DNA of 64,000 nucleotides from Sphingosinithalassobacter tenebrarum (GTDB taxonomy: Bacteria; Pseudomonadota; Alphaproteobacteria; Sphingomonadales; Sphingomonadaceae): positions 558,001 through 622,000 of the forward strand of contig NZ_CP049109.1 in NCBI RefSeq assembly GCF_011057975.1, written 5' to 3'. This document shows, piece by piece, positions 8,362 to 16,986 of this stretch (positions are counted from its first letter, which is position 1; the number at the start of each line of letters is the position of its first letter). Below the pieces are notes generated by a model. It saw only the letters and a program-made list of their open reading frames with translations. It was not told where the DNA came from and made no database searches. Position numbers and translations under genes: made by a program.

Positions 8362-9573
8362 TCAGTTCGGGGCGATATCCGGCGCATCGGGATAGCGCCC
8401 CAGCGACCAGAAGAGCGCGCTGGCAATCACCAGCAGCGGCAGCATCGTCAGCAGCACCAGATCATAGCCGCCGCTGGCGTCGTAGATCGCACTGCCGATG
8501 AACGGCGCGACGCCCGATCCGAACCCCGAAAGCCCGCCGATCGTGCCGAACAGCGCGCCGAAATTGCGCCGGTCGAAGTGCCGCGTCGTCAGATAGGCGC
8601 AGGCATCGAATTCGGCGCCCGCCGCCAGCCCCAGGCTGAAACAGGCCAGCGAGGCGGCGAACGGGCTCTGCGTCACGAACAGCAGGATAAGTGCGGCGCC
8701 GAGCGCGCCCATGCCGCTGCCGATCGCCACCCAGCGCCCGTCGATACGGTCGAGCAGCAGTCCGCCCGCGAGCCGCCCGATGATCGTGCCCACGCCGAGC
8801 AGCCCGGCGATTTCGGCCGCGACCAGCACGTCGAATCCGTCCGCCATCAGCACCGGTACGGCATTGATGCCGAGCATCGTCACGCAGATCGAATAGATGA
8901 GGCCAGCGCCGGCCAGCCGGATGAACTTCCCCGAACGCATTTCGGGCGGTCGCTCGCGCTGCGCCGCCGGGGCCGCGCGCTCGCGTCCCGCCTGCGTCGT
9001 TCCGCGTGCAAAGAGAAACACGACGGCGGGATAGACGACGACGAAGGACAGCGCGCCGAGCCCGGCATAGGCGCCGCGCCAGCCATAGGCTTCGAGCAGG
9101 CGCGACACGATCACCGGCACTACTGCCGCCGTGATCCCGGTTCCCGACAGCGCGATCGCCATCGCCAGCCCGCGATTGGCCGTGAAACGCTCGGCGATCG
9201 CGGCCGTCCAGACGGTCGGGTAAATCAGGATCAGCGCCCCTGCGAGCAGCACGTGCAGCGCGATCCAGGCGAGGTTCGACTCCGCCGTGCCGATCAGCGC
9301 GAGACACGCGGCGAACATCGGAACGCCGACCAGTGCGATCCGGCGCGGCCCGAAATGGTCGACCGCGCGCCCGCCGAACGGCGCGAGCAGCAGCGTGCCG
9401 ATCGACGTCGCCAGCGGCCCGGCGGAAATCTGCGCGCGCGACCAGCCATATTCCGCCTCGAGCGGCGCGAACATCACGCCGAGCGCATAGGCATGCGCCG
9501 CGACGATGCTCATCCCCAACAGGCAGGCAGGCACCATCGCGCCGTGGCGGCGCCATTCGTCGAGCGCGATCAC
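8362..9573 (-). CDS. MFS transporter
   Basis: A 403-residue major facilitator protein with about 12 hydrophobic helices. The motif A-like loop after helix 2 reads GGRAVDHFGPRR. It probably starts at GTG 9573, with GGGGAG six bases upstream. It sits 21 bases downstream of a short-chain dehydrogenase in the same direction and probably shares its transcript. The likely substrate is an organic acid or a pathway intermediate, inferred only from the neighbouring catabolic genes. This unit has no copy of the 24-bp operator seen from 14.4 kb onward. Confidence 0.82.
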   Translation of the reverse strand: MIALDEWRRHGAMVPACLLGMSIVAAHAYALGVMFAPLEAEYGWSRAQISAGPLATSIGTLLLAPFGGRAVDHFGPRRIALVGVPMFAACLALIGTAESNLAWIALHVLLAGALILIYPTVWTAAIAERFTANRGLAMAIALSGTGITAAVVPVIVSRLLEAYGWRGAYAGLGALSFVVVYPAVVFLFARGTTQAGRERAAPAAQRERPPEMRSGKFIRLAGAGLIYSICVTMLGINAVPVLMADGFDVLVAAEIAGLLGVGTIIGRLAGGLLLDRIDGRWVAIGSGMGALGAALILLFVTQSPFAASLACFSLGLAAGAEFDACAYLTTRHFDRRNFGALFGTIGGLSGFGSGVAPFIGSAIYDASGGYDLVLLTMLPLLVIASALFWSLGRYPDAPDIAPN

Positions 9574-9594
9574 CGGGCGCTCCCCGGCGCGCGC

Positions 9595-10491
9595 TCACTT
9601 GCCACGATAATCGACCTTGCGGATCGGTTGCCACAGCGGCGCGCCGCGCTTTTCGCGCATCGACTGGATGCGGCTGCCGTCGATATCGACGACGCCATAC
9701 TCATCGGCGATCTCGGCGGTGATATAGGTACCGCCCGATCGGTCCATGATGTCGGGATCGGTCGCCAGCGCCGCGATCACCCGGCCGGGATGCTCGACGC
9801 TGCTGCCGGTCTGCCCGGCGACCGAATTGGTCATCTTGCCCTTCATCTTGGCAAGATTGTCCTTGGCCTTTTCGGTGAGCGTCAGCCCCTGCCACAGCGA
9901 GACGGTGGCGACATCATAGGGCTCGAGCTCGATCGCCATGTCGCGCGCGATGCGGTCGACCAGCGCCTTGGTCGCGCTGAACACCACGCCATAGGTATAG
10001 GTGACGCCGGTATAGCCGCTGATCATCACGATCAGCCCCGATTTCTGCCGCGCCATCATCTTCGCGGCATGCCACGAACAGACATAATAGGAGCGCGCGC
10101 CGACGCGCCACATCTCCAGATTGGAGAGCGGCTTTTCCCAGAAGGGCTTGGGTTCGAGCAGATCCTCCGAAAGCTGCGTCGCGCTGTTGACCAGGATGTC
10201 GAGCCGGCCCTGTTCCTTGTCGATCTGCGCGAACAATGCCGCGACCTGATCGTCGTCGCCATGATCGCACGCGACCGCGATGCCGCGACCGCCGCTTTCC
10301 GCGCCGCGCTCGTCGCATTCGCGCGCGGTGCCGCCGACGGTGCCGGGCAGATAATAGTCGCCTTCGTTCACCGTGCGGCCGGTGATGTAGACGGTCGCGC
10401 CCTGCTCGGCGAGGACCAGCGCGATCCCCTTGCCGATCCCCCGGCTCGCGCCGGTGACCAGCGCGACCTTTCCGGTAAGCGGTGCGTTCAT
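9595..10491 (-). CDS. Short-chain dehydrogenase with Tyr-to-Phe change in the active site
   Basis: A 298-residue SDR resembling the DHRS1 group. TGASRGIG (13-20) binds the dinucleotide and DILVNSA is the conserved strand-4 segment. The expected Ser is Ser158, and Lys175 is present, but the tyrosine of Y-x3-K is Phe171 (FSATK). Tyr167 sits four residues earlier and might substitute. Start ATG 10491 is preceded by GAGGA with seven-base spacing; a longer frame to 10521 lacks support. First gene of a unit with the MFS gene, divergent from a VOC gene. The altered site makes normal oxidoreductase activity uncertain. Confidence 0.82.
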   Translation of the reverse strand: MNAPLTGKVALVTGASRGIGKGIALVLAEQGATVYITGRTVNEGDYYLPGTVGGTARECDERGAESGGRGIAVACDHGDDDQVAALFAQIDKEQGRLDILVNSATQLSEDLLEPKPFWEKPLSNLEMWRVGARSYYVCSWHAAKMMARQKSGLIVMISGYTGVTYTYGVVFSATKALVDRIARDMAIELEPYDVATVSLWQGLTLTEKAKDNLAKMKGKMTNSVAGQTGSSVEHPGRVIAALATDPDIMDRSGGTYITAEIADEYGVVDIDGSRIQSMREKRGAPLWQPIRKVDYRGK

Positions 10492-10598
10492 GACCCGTCC
10501 TCTCTCATTTCGCCGGGGCAATGGCTGCCCTTCTGTGTGGCGATGTATTCGGCGACAGCTTGACCGCTTTGCCGATCAAGGTCGATCCTGCCGCCCCA

Positions 10599-10618
10599 CC
10601 AATCGCAACGGCGATTGG
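10599..10618. promoter_or_regulatory. Perfect 8-bp inverted repeat in divergent promoter region
   Basis: CCAATCGC, AACG, GCGATTGG in the 147-bp region between the divergent SDR and VOC genes, 21 bases before the VOC start. It could be an operator or a 5'-UTR hairpin. It does not resemble the AT-rich site found further into the island. Confidence 0.4.
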
Positions 10619-10638
10619 CAAGGAGCGGAGAAAGGCGA

Positions 10639-11112
10639 ATGCTGGAAGGGCGCCATTATCAGAATGCCTATGTCACGCGGAATCGCGACAAATGGCTCGA
10701 GCGGTTTCCGCGAATCGCGACTGCCGACACGATCCTGACTCACGAAGGCACGACGCCGGTGATGACGCCGGAAGGCCCCGGCGAGCAGACGTGCAGGCTT
10801 GCCTTCATCTGGATCGGCGGGCTGCAATATGAGCTGATCGAGCCGGTGGGCGGCGATGTCGGCATCTATGCCGATGCGCTTCCCGAAGGCGACGCGCTGC
10901 AATTCCACCATATCTGCATGCGGGTGCCCGACTGGACGGATTTTCGAGCGCGCGTCGACACCCAGCGCTATCCGATCGTGCTGGAAGGCGGCAGCGATCA
11001 CTTGCGCTTCCTGTACCTCGATATGCGCGAAACGCTCGGCCATTATTGCGAATATTGCTGGATGCACGAGGCGATGTGGACGCGAATGGGCGGGCCCGCC
11101 ATGCCCGCCTGA
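10639..11112 (+). CDS. VOC-superfamily (glyoxalase-like) protein
   Basis: A 157-residue single-unit VOC protein. The segment QFHHICMRVPDW (about 93-104) is the typical start of a second beta-alpha-beta-beta-beta module and offers His residues for a metal; ETLGHYCEY near residue 140 offers a Glu and a His. Such proteins include epimerases, ring-cleaving dioxygenases and lyases. ATG 10639 lies after a purine-rich GGAGAAAGG; the frame extends eight codons further upstream without support. It converges with the LeuD-like gene with a 9-bp gap. Reaction unknown. Confidence 0.65.
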   Translation: MLEGRHYQNAYVTRNRDKWLERFPRIATADTILTHEGTTPVMTPEGPGEQTCRLAFIWIGGLQYELIEPVGGDVGIYADALPEGDALQFHHICMRVPDWTDFRARVDTQRYPIVLEGGSDHLRFLYLDMRETLGHYCEYCWMHEAMWTRMGGPAMPA

Positions 11113-11121
11113 TCGCCGCTG

Positions 11122-11769
11122 TTACTGCGCCGGGCCCGTCGTGTCCGCGAGCGCCGAATAGGCCCAGCCGCGACGTTCCCGGTCTGCCTCGCGAAATGCA
11201 GCGATCCGGTCGCGCAGCAACAGCGTCTGGCCGATCGGGTCGAGGCCGAGCATCAGCGCCTCGCGCGCCTCGTCGCCGATTTCGAAGCGCCACAGCTTGT
11301 CCGACGGGGTGGTGATGGTGCGGCTTTCCAGGTCGACGGTCAGCATCGGTTCGGCGGCGGATTCCAGCAGCGCCGCGATCTCGGCGGCCGCCGCCGCGGT
11401 GACGGCCGCCGGAACGATCCCGTTGGCGACGCAGTTGCCGCGGAAGATGGCGTTGAAGGACGGCGCGATCACTGCGCGAAAGCCGTATTGCGCAAGCGCC
11501 CACACGGCATGCTCGCGGCTCGACCCGCAGCCGATATTCGCCCCGGCGACGAGGATTCCGGCATCGGCATAACGCGGACGGTTAAGCACGAAATCGGGAT
11601 CGGGATCGCGCGATCCGATGGCGGTATAGCGCCACCCGGCGAACAGCCCCTCGGCAAGGCCGCGGCCCAGCGGATCACGCATTTCGCGCGAGGGGATGAT
11701 GATATCGGTATCGATATTGTCGCGCAGCAGCGGCGCGGCGACGGCGGTGAGCGTGGTGAACGGTTCCAT
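11122..11769 (-). CDS. LeuD-like small subunit of an aconitase-family hydratase
   Basis: A 215-residue swivel-domain subunit of the isopropylmalate isomerase/homoaconitase family. It has the conserved NIDTDIIIPS (18-27) and GSSREHAVWAL segments. It pairs with the large subunit encoded immediately upstream, overlapping it by one base. The context is a CoA-transferase and an HMG-CoA-lyase-like enzyme with no other leucine genes. That points to hydration of a maleate-type acid such as citraconate or dimethylmaleate rather than leucine synthesis. The substrate is inferred. Confidence 0.8.
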   Translation of the reverse strand: MEPFTTLTAVAAPLLRDNIDTDIIIPSREMRDPLGRGLAEGLFAGWRYTAIGSRDPDPDFVLNRPRYADAGILVAGANIGCGSSREHAVWALAQYGFRAVIAPSFNAIFRGNCVANGIVPAAVTAAAAAEIAALLESAAEPMLTVDLESRTITTPSDKLWRFEIGDEAREALMLGLDPIGQTLLLRDRIAAFREADRERRGWAYSALADTTGPAQ

Positions 11770-13175
11770 CAGCCTGCCACCTTTCGCGGATCGGCGATGC
11801 GCCCGGCGATCGCCGAAGCGGCAACGGTTTCGGGCGAAGCGATATGCGTGCGGGTGCCCGGCCCCTGCCGGCTTTCGAAATTGCGATTGGTCGAGGAGAT
11901 GACCCGTTCCTGCGGCCCGAAGCTCTCGCCGCCGGCGAAGAAGCACATCGAACATCCCGACTCGCGCCATTCGAACCCGGCGTCGCGGAAGATCCGGTCG
12001 AGCCCCTCGGCCTCGGCGGCGCGCTTGACGCTGGTCGATCCGGGGACGCAGATCGCCTTGACTCCGGCCGCGACACGATGGCCTTCGAGCAGCCGGGCCG
12101 CGCGGCGCAGGTCGCTGATCCGGCTGTTGGTACACGAACCGATGAAGGCGGCATCGATCGCCAGGTCGGTCAGCGGCTCCCCGGGTTCCAGCCCCATATA
12201 GGTCCGCGCGCGCGACTGGCTGTCTTCATTGCCCTGTTCGGGCACGGCGCCCGGTGCGGGGACCGCGCCGTCGACCGGGATCACCTGTTGCGGGCTCGTG
12301 CCCCAGCTTACCAGCGGCACCAGAGTCGAGGCATCGAAATGCAGCTCGACATCATATTCGGCGCCGTCGTCGCTCGGCAGGTCGCGCCATTGCGCGACGG
12401 CGGCGTCCCAGTCGGGTCCTTCGGGTGCGAAACGGCGGCCCGCGACATAGTCGATCGTCTTGTCGTCGGGCGCGATGATCGCCGTGAAGGCGCCGAATTC
12501 GGTGCCCATGTTGCACAGGGTCAGCCGTGCCTCGATGTCGAGCGCGGACACTGCGCTGCCGGCATATTCCACGACATGCCCCGATCCGCCGCCGACGCCG
12601 AATTTGCCCAGCAGCGCGAGCGCGAGATCCTTTGCGGTCACGCCGGGCGCGAGTTCGCCGTCGATGGTGATGCGCATCTGCGGCGGGCGGCGGACCGGCA
12701 GCGTGGACGTCGCCAGCGCATGTTCGGCCTGTGTCGTGCCGATGCCCCAGGCGAGCGCGCCGAGCGCGCCCTGCGAGCAGGTATGGCTGTCCGGGCAGAT
12801 CAGCGTCGTGCCCGGCAGGACGATGCCCAGCTCGGGCGACATGACATGGACGATGCCCTGCAGGGGATCGTCAAGATCGAACAGGCGGATGCCCGCCGCG
12901 CGTGCGGCCTCGCGGGTGGTGGTGATGAACGCCTTGCCCGTCGGCATCCGCGTATCGTCGCTGCGGCCGGGAAAGGTGTCGACGATATGATCCATCACCG
13001 CGAACGCCTGTTCGGGCGCCATCACGTCATGGCCGCGATCGAGCAGGCGGCGAATCGCGGTTCCCCCGGTGCGTTCGTGCAGCAGGATGCGGTCGATCAG
13101 GATCAGGTCGGCGCCGTTGTCCAGAGCCGAAACCCGATGCCCGTCCCAGATCTTTTCGAAGATCGTCCGCTTCAA
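11769..13175 (-). CDS. LeuC-like large subunit of an aconitase-family hydratase
   Basis: A 468-residue [4Fe-4S] hydratase subunit. The cluster cysteines are Cys348 (IGSCTN), Cys408 and Cys411 (SGCSMC). The downstream STNRNFESRQGPG stretch is family-typical, but the part after the CxxC reads FFAGGESFGPQ in place of the usual LeuC sequence, supporting a different substrate. The start is TTG at 13175, overlapping the TGA of the CoA-transferase (TTGA), so translation is coupled; the long frame above it belongs to that gene's shadow. It would act as a heterodimer with the LeuD-like product, probably as a citraconate-type hydratase. Confidence 0.82.
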   Translation of the reverse strand: MKRTIFEKIWDGHRVSALDNGADLILIDRILLHERTGGTAIRRLLDRGHDVMAPEQAFAVMDHIVDTFPGRSDDTRMPTGKAFITTTREAARAAGIRLFDLDDPLQGIVHVMSPELGIVLPGTTLICPDSHTCSQGALGALAWGIGTTQAEHALATSTLPVRRPPQMRITIDGELAPGVTAKDLALALLGKFGVGGGSGHVVEYAGSAVSALDIEARLTLCNMGTEFGAFTAIIAPDDKTIDYVAGRRFAPEGPDWDAAVAQWRDLPSDDGAEYDVELHFDASTLVPLVSWGTSPQQVIPVDGAVPAPGAVPEQGNEDSQSRARTYMGLEPGEPLTDLAIDAAFIGSCTNSRISDLRRAARLLEGHRVAAGVKAICVPGSTSVKRAAEAEGLDRIFRDAGFEWRESGCSMCFFAGGESFGPQERVISSTNRNFESRQGPGTRTHIASPETVAASAIAGRIADPRKVAG

Positions 13176-14320
13176 CGGCTTTCCGCTCCGCTTTCCGCCT
13201 TGCCGAGCAGCGCGTCGCCGTCCTCGCCGGGCTTCGGAAGGTCGTGCCGCAATCCCATGCGCGCGCCGTCGATCTCGATCGGCAGCGCGGGCAGTTTCGC
13301 CTTGGTCCCGTTTTCGAGCGTCACTTCCACAAGACCGCCTTCGGCCTGAAGATGCGGATCGTCGAGCAGTTCCTGCGGACGGACGATCGGAGCGAAGGGC
13401 AGGCCGATGGCGCCGAGCCGCGCCACCAGCTCCTCGCGCGTCATGCCGGCGAAGAGCTCGCGCAGCACCGGCAGGATGCGGTCGCGCTGGAGCACGCGAT
13501 TGTTGTTCTGCGCGAGCTCGGCGTCGCTGGCGAATTCGGTGAGGTTCAGCTCGGCGCAGAAATCCTTCCACTGTCCGTCGCTGACCACGCCGACGAACAA
13601 TTGCTCGTCGGGATTCTTCGTTTCGAACACGTCGTACACCGCCCAGGCGGAGATGCGCGCGGGCATCGGATTGGCGGGCTGGCCGGTGACGGCATATTGC
13701 GCGATATGCTGGCCGACGAGGAACGCCGTGGTTTCGAACAGCGAGCATTTGACGCTCGCGCCCTCGCCATCGCGATGCCGGCGCTCGAGCGCGGCGAGGA
13801 TGCCGATCACGCCGAACATCGCGCCGGTCACGTCGATCACCGATGCGCCCGCGCGCAACGGGCGTCCCGGCGGGCCGGTCATATAGGCAAGGCCGCCCAT
13901 CATCTGCGCGACTTCGTCGAGCGCGGTGCGATTTTCATAGGGGCCGGTAAGGAAGCCCTTGGCGCTGCAATAGATCAGCCGCGGATTGCGCGCGCGCAGA
14001 TCCTCCGCGCCCAGCCCCAGCTTGGCCAGCGCGCCGGGGCGGAAATTCTCGATCACGACATCGGCGTCGTCGATCAGTCGCAGTGCCTCGGTATGGCCCT
14101 CGGGCGATTTGAGGTTCAGGCAGACACTGCGCTTGTTGCGGTTGAACATCGGGAAATATCCCGCGCCCGAACCGAGCAGCTTGCGTGTGTGATCGCCGCC
14201 CTCGGGCTCGATCTTGATGACTTCGGCTCCCAGGTCGCCAAGGATGAGACCGATCGACGGCCCCATCACCATATGGCTGAATTCAACGACCTTGAGCCCT
14301 TCAAGCGGAAGCGATTCCAT
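13172..14320 (-). CDS. CaiB/BaiF family (class III) CoA-transferase
   Basis: A 382-residue class III CoA-transferase that moves CoA between carboxylic acids. The N-terminal GLKVVEFSHMVMGP and the Asp163 of VIDVTG, matching the catalytic aspartate of formyl-CoA transferase, are present. ATG 14320 follows a G-rich run (GGGGGG), and the in-frame region above it is intergenic. First gene of the leftward unit with the LeuCD-like hydratase, divergent from the HMG-CoA-lyase-like gene. It most likely activates the hydroxy-dicarboxylate made by the hydratase, using succinyl-CoA or similar. Confidence 0.85.
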   Translation of the reverse strand: MESLPLEGLKVVEFSHMVMGPSIGLILGDLGAEVIKIEPEGGDHTRKLLGSGAGYFPMFNRNKRSVCLNLKSPEGHTEALRLIDDADVVIENFRPGALAKLGLGAEDLRARNPRLIYCSAKGFLTGPYENRTALDEVAQMMGGLAYMTGPPGRPLRAGASVIDVTGAMFGVIGILAALERRHRDGEGASVKCSLFETTAFLVGQHIAQYAVTGQPANPMPARISAWAVYDVFETKNPDEQLFVGVVSDGQWKDFCAELNLTEFASDAELAQNNNRVLQRDRILPVLRELFAGMTREELVARLGAIGLPFAPIVRPQELLDDPHLQAEGGLVEVTLENGTKAKLPALPIEIDGARMGLRHDLPKPGEDGDALLGKAESGAESR

Positions 14321-14371
14321 ATCCCCCCAACGCATTTCTGACGTACGCCGTGCCTCGACAACGTGTCGTGA

Positions 14372-14395
14372 TTTGATATAGAGATAGGACAATAA
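14372..14395. promoter_or_regulatory. Operator site A of the island regulon
   Basis: Imperfect palindrome TTTGATATAG-4-TAGGACAATA (approximate) between the divergent CoA-transferase and lyase genes. It matches site B (19570) at 19 of 24 bases by my alignment and shares the TTTGnT(A/C)TA half with the other sites. It ends 16 bases before the lyase ATG. I infer binding by the HutC-type regulator at 20.6 kb. Confidence 0.6.
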
Positions 14396-14411
14396 AGCAA
14401 GTAGAGGTTTG

Positions 14412-15368
14412 ATGGCTAGCGACATTCTGGTGAGCGAAGTCGGTCCGCGCGACGGATTGCAGAGCATCAAGACGGTCATGCCGACCGAGGCGAAAAAGGC
14501 CTGGATCGCGGCCGAAGCCGCCGCCGGCGTTCGCGAGATCGAGGTGGGAAGCTTCGTTCCCGCAAAGCTGTTGCCGCAGCTTGCCGACACGGCCGAAATC
14601 GTGGCCTTCGCGCGCGGCATAGCCGGGCTGACGGTCGCGGTGCTGGTGCCCAATCTGCGCGGTGCCCAGGCGGCGATTTCCGCGAAAGCGCATAAGCTTA
14701 CGCTTCCGCTGTCGGTTTCCGAATCGCATAGCATGGCCAATTTGCGGCGCACCCACGCGCAGGTGATCGAGGAAGCGCGCGGCATCGCCGCTGCCATCGC
14801 CGAATTGCCCGAGGAAGATCGTCCGCATTTCGAAGGAAGTCTCTCCACTGTGTTCGGGTGCACCATCGAGGGCGCGATTCCGCAGGGGCAGATCCTGCGC
14901 CTCGCCGAGCAGCTTATGGAAGCCGGCTGCGATGAGGTCGGGCTTTCGGACACGACCGGCTATGCCGACCCGGCATCGGTGAAGGCGATGATTCGCGCGG
15001 TGCGCGGCGCCGTGGGCGACGATGCCGTCACGGGCATCCATCTGCACAATACGCGCGGCCTCGGGCTCGCCAATGTGCTCGCCGCGCTCGACGCCGGTCT
15101 GGAAACGGTCGATTCGTCGCTGGGCGGGATCGGCGGCTGCCCCTTCGCGCCGGGCGCGAGCGGCAATATCGTCACCGAGGATCTGGTGTTCATGCTCCAG
15201 GCGATGGGGCTGAAGACCGGGATCGACCTGCCCAGGCTGCTCGAAGTGCGCGGAATCGTCGCCGATGCGCTGCCCGGCGAGCCGCTGTACGGCTTCACGC
15301 CCGACGCCGGGCTGCCGCTCGGCTTCATCCCCGAAAAGACCAATGCCAGACTGGAGGCCGCCGAATGA
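14412..15368 (+). CDS. HMG-CoA lyase-like enzyme (citramalyl-CoA lyase candidate)
   Basis: A 318-residue member of the HMGL/DRE-TIM family, cleaving a 3-hydroxy-acyl-CoA to acetyl-CoA and a keto acid. Arg13-Asp14 (VGPRDGLQ), His210 and His212 (IHLHNTRG) are the metal and substrate residues. Cys243 (GGCPFAPGASGN) is the catalytic loop cysteine. ATG 14412 is preceded by AGAGG. The (R)-citramalyl-CoA lyase of Chloroflexus belongs to this family, which fits the neighbouring hydratase and CoA-transferase. True HMG-CoA lyase activity remains possible. Its stop overlaps the amidase start (ATGA). Confidence 0.82.
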   Translation: MASDILVSEVGPRDGLQSIKTVMPTEAKKAWIAAEAAAGVREIEVGSFVPAKLLPQLADTAEIVAFARGIAGLTVAVLVPNLRGAQAAISAKAHKLTLPLSVSESHSMANLRRTHAQVIEEARGIAAAIAELPEEDRPHFEGSLSTVFGCTIEGAIPQGQILRLAEQLMEAGCDEVGLSDTTGYADPASVKAMIRAVRGAVGDDAVTGIHLHNTRGLGLANVLAALDAGLETVDSSLGGIGGCPFAPGASGNIVTEDLVFMLQAMGLKTGIDLPRLLEVRGIVADALPGEPLYGFTPDAGLPLGFIPEKTNARLEAAE

Positions 15369-16045
15369 CGATTGGAACGAAGATGGTGCGTGACGACCGG
15401 ACCGCGCGCGAGATTTTCGACGACGTGATGGCCAATCCCGCGCGCACCAAATTCGGGTTCGGCGATAAGCTTGCCATCGTGAATGTCGATTTCCAGAACG
15501 CCTATACGCGGATCGACGAATTCAAGACCGCGTACGAAACCGATCCGCGCCAGATCGAATATGCCAACACCATTTCGCGACTGGCGCGCGAAAAGGGGAT
15601 GCCGGTGATCTGGACCCATGTCGCGTACATGAAGGACGCGAGCGATGCCGGCGTCTGGGGCACGCGCACCGACACCCCCGATTCGCTGCAGAACATCAAA
15701 TATGGCTCGCGCCGCCACGCATTCGACGATCGCTGCGAAATCGATCACGACAAGGATGCGATCTACACCAAGCGCATGCCCTCGGCCTTTTTCGAAACGC
15801 CGCTGCAGAGCCTGCTCGTCTGGCACAAGGTCGATACTTTGGTGATCACCGGCGGTTCGACCTCGGGATGCATCCGCGCCACTGCGGTCGATAGCCTCAG
15901 CCGCGGCTATCGCACGATCGTCCCGATCGAAACCTGCGCCGACAAGCATGAAAGCTATCACTTCGCCAATCTCACCGACCTTCAGCTCAAATATGCCGAT
16001 GTCGAGCCGGTGCAGACGGTGATCGACTGGCTGGAGGCACGCTGA
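15365..16045 (+). CDS. Isochorismatase-fold amidase (half-amidase/maleamate amidase-like)
   Basis: A 226-residue cysteine hydrolase of the isochorismatase superfamily. The triad is Asp42 (NVDFQNAY), Lys136 (YTKRMPSAF) and Cys169 (STSGCIRATAVD), all intact. Close families include N-carbamoylsarcosine amidase and maleamate amidase (NicF). It is translationally coupled to the lyase before it and to the deacetylase-fold hydrolase after it. A reasonable role is hydrolysis of a substituted maleamate to the dicarboxylate and ammonia. No signal peptide. Confidence 0.82.
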   Translation: MTIGTKMVRDDRTAREIFDDVMANPARTKFGFGDKLAIVNVDFQNAYTRIDEFKTAYETDPRQIEYANTISRLAREKGMPVIWTHVAYMKDASDAGVWGTRTDTPDSLQNIKYGSRRHAFDDRCEIDHDKDAIYTKRMPSAFFETPLQSLLVWHKVDTLVITGGSTSGCIRATAVDSLSRGYRTIVPIETCADKHESYHFANLTDLQLKYADVEPVQTVIDWLEAR

Positions 16046-16986
16046 TGCGCGAAGGCGAAAAGGACCCCGGCCTTTATGATTTCCGGCCGTATCGCGACCG
16101 GACGAAGCTCGAATGGCCGGGCGGCAAGAAAGTCGCGGTTTGGGTGTCGCCCAATCTCGAATTCTACGAGATCGACCCGCCAGCCAATCCGCATCGCAAG
16201 AGCTGGCCCAAGCCGCATCCCGACATCGTCGGATACGGGCATCGCGACTATGCCAATCGCGTCGCGCACTGGCGCATGGCCGAAGTGATGGAAAAGCACG
16301 GCTTCAAGGGATCGGTGTCGCTGTCGGTCGCGCTGTGCCAGCATCACCCGGACGTGGTGGCCAATGCCAATGACCTGGGCTGGGAGTTCTTCAGCCACGG
16401 CATCTACAATACCCGCTACAGCTACGGCATGGATGAAGCGCAGGAACGCGCGATCATCGAGGATTCGATTCGGACGGTCCGCGATGCCACCGGCCAGACG
16501 ATCAAGGGCTGGCTTGCCCCCGCGCTCACCCACACGCCGCGCACGCTCGATCTGATCGCCGAATATGGCATGACCTATACCTGCGATCTCTATCACGACG
16601 ATCAGCCGGCGCCGGTGCGTGTGAAATCGGGCAAGCTCGTTTCGATGCCCTACAGCATCGAAGTGAACGATCATTACGGCTTCTTCGTCTACAACATGTC
16701 CCCGCGCGAATATGCCGAGACGCTGATGCGCCAATATGATCGGCTCGCCGCCGAAGCCGAGGCGAGGGACGGCCCCGGCGGCACGGTGATGTGCATTCCG
16801 CTGCACAGCTATCTGATCGCCCAGCCGCATCGCATCGGCCCGTTCGAGGATGTGCTGCGCCACATCGCTGCCGACGGTCGCGCCTGGATCACCCGGTCGG
16901 GCGACATCGCCGATCATTTCCTGTCGAGCGGCGGATATGACGCTGTCGCCGCCGACGCAGCCCGTTACGCAAAGGCAGACGCATGA
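16045..16986 (+). CDS. Polysaccharide deacetylase-fold hydrolase 1 (imidase/PuuE-like)
   Basis: A 313-residue NodB-homology protein without signal peptide or membrane anchor, so not a cell-wall deacetylase. The PEEP-like segment GWEFFSHGIYNTRY and the long W-x-P-G-G-K-K-V-A N-terminal strand resemble cytoplasmic allantoinases (PuuE) and cyclic imide hydrolases. ATG 16045 overlaps the amidase stop (TGATG). With the amidase downstream in the reaction order it could open a cyclic imide to a half-amide. Related to the next gene, though clearly diverged. Confidence 0.75.
   Translation: MREGEKDPGLYDFRPYRDRTKLEWPGGKKVAVWVSPNLEFYEIDPPANPHRKSWPKPHPDIVGYGHRDYANRVAHWRMAEVMEKHGFKGSVSLSVALCQHHPDVVANANDLGWEFFSHGIYNTRYSYGMDEAQERAIIEDSIRTVRDATGQTIKGWLAPALTHTPRTLDLIAEYGMTYTCDLYHDDQPAPVRVKSGKLVSMPYSIEVNDHYGFFVYNMSPREYAETLMRQYDRLAAEAEARDGPGGTVMCIPLHSYLIAQPHRIGPFEDVLRHIAADGRAWITRSGDIADHFLSSGGYDAVAADAARYAKADA

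Noticed and set aside
11122..13175. LeuCD as leucine biosynthesis genes
   Set aside because: No leuA or leuB nearby, changed sequence after the cluster cysteines, and coupling to a CoA-transferase and lyase. A catabolic hydratase is the better reading, though not proven.
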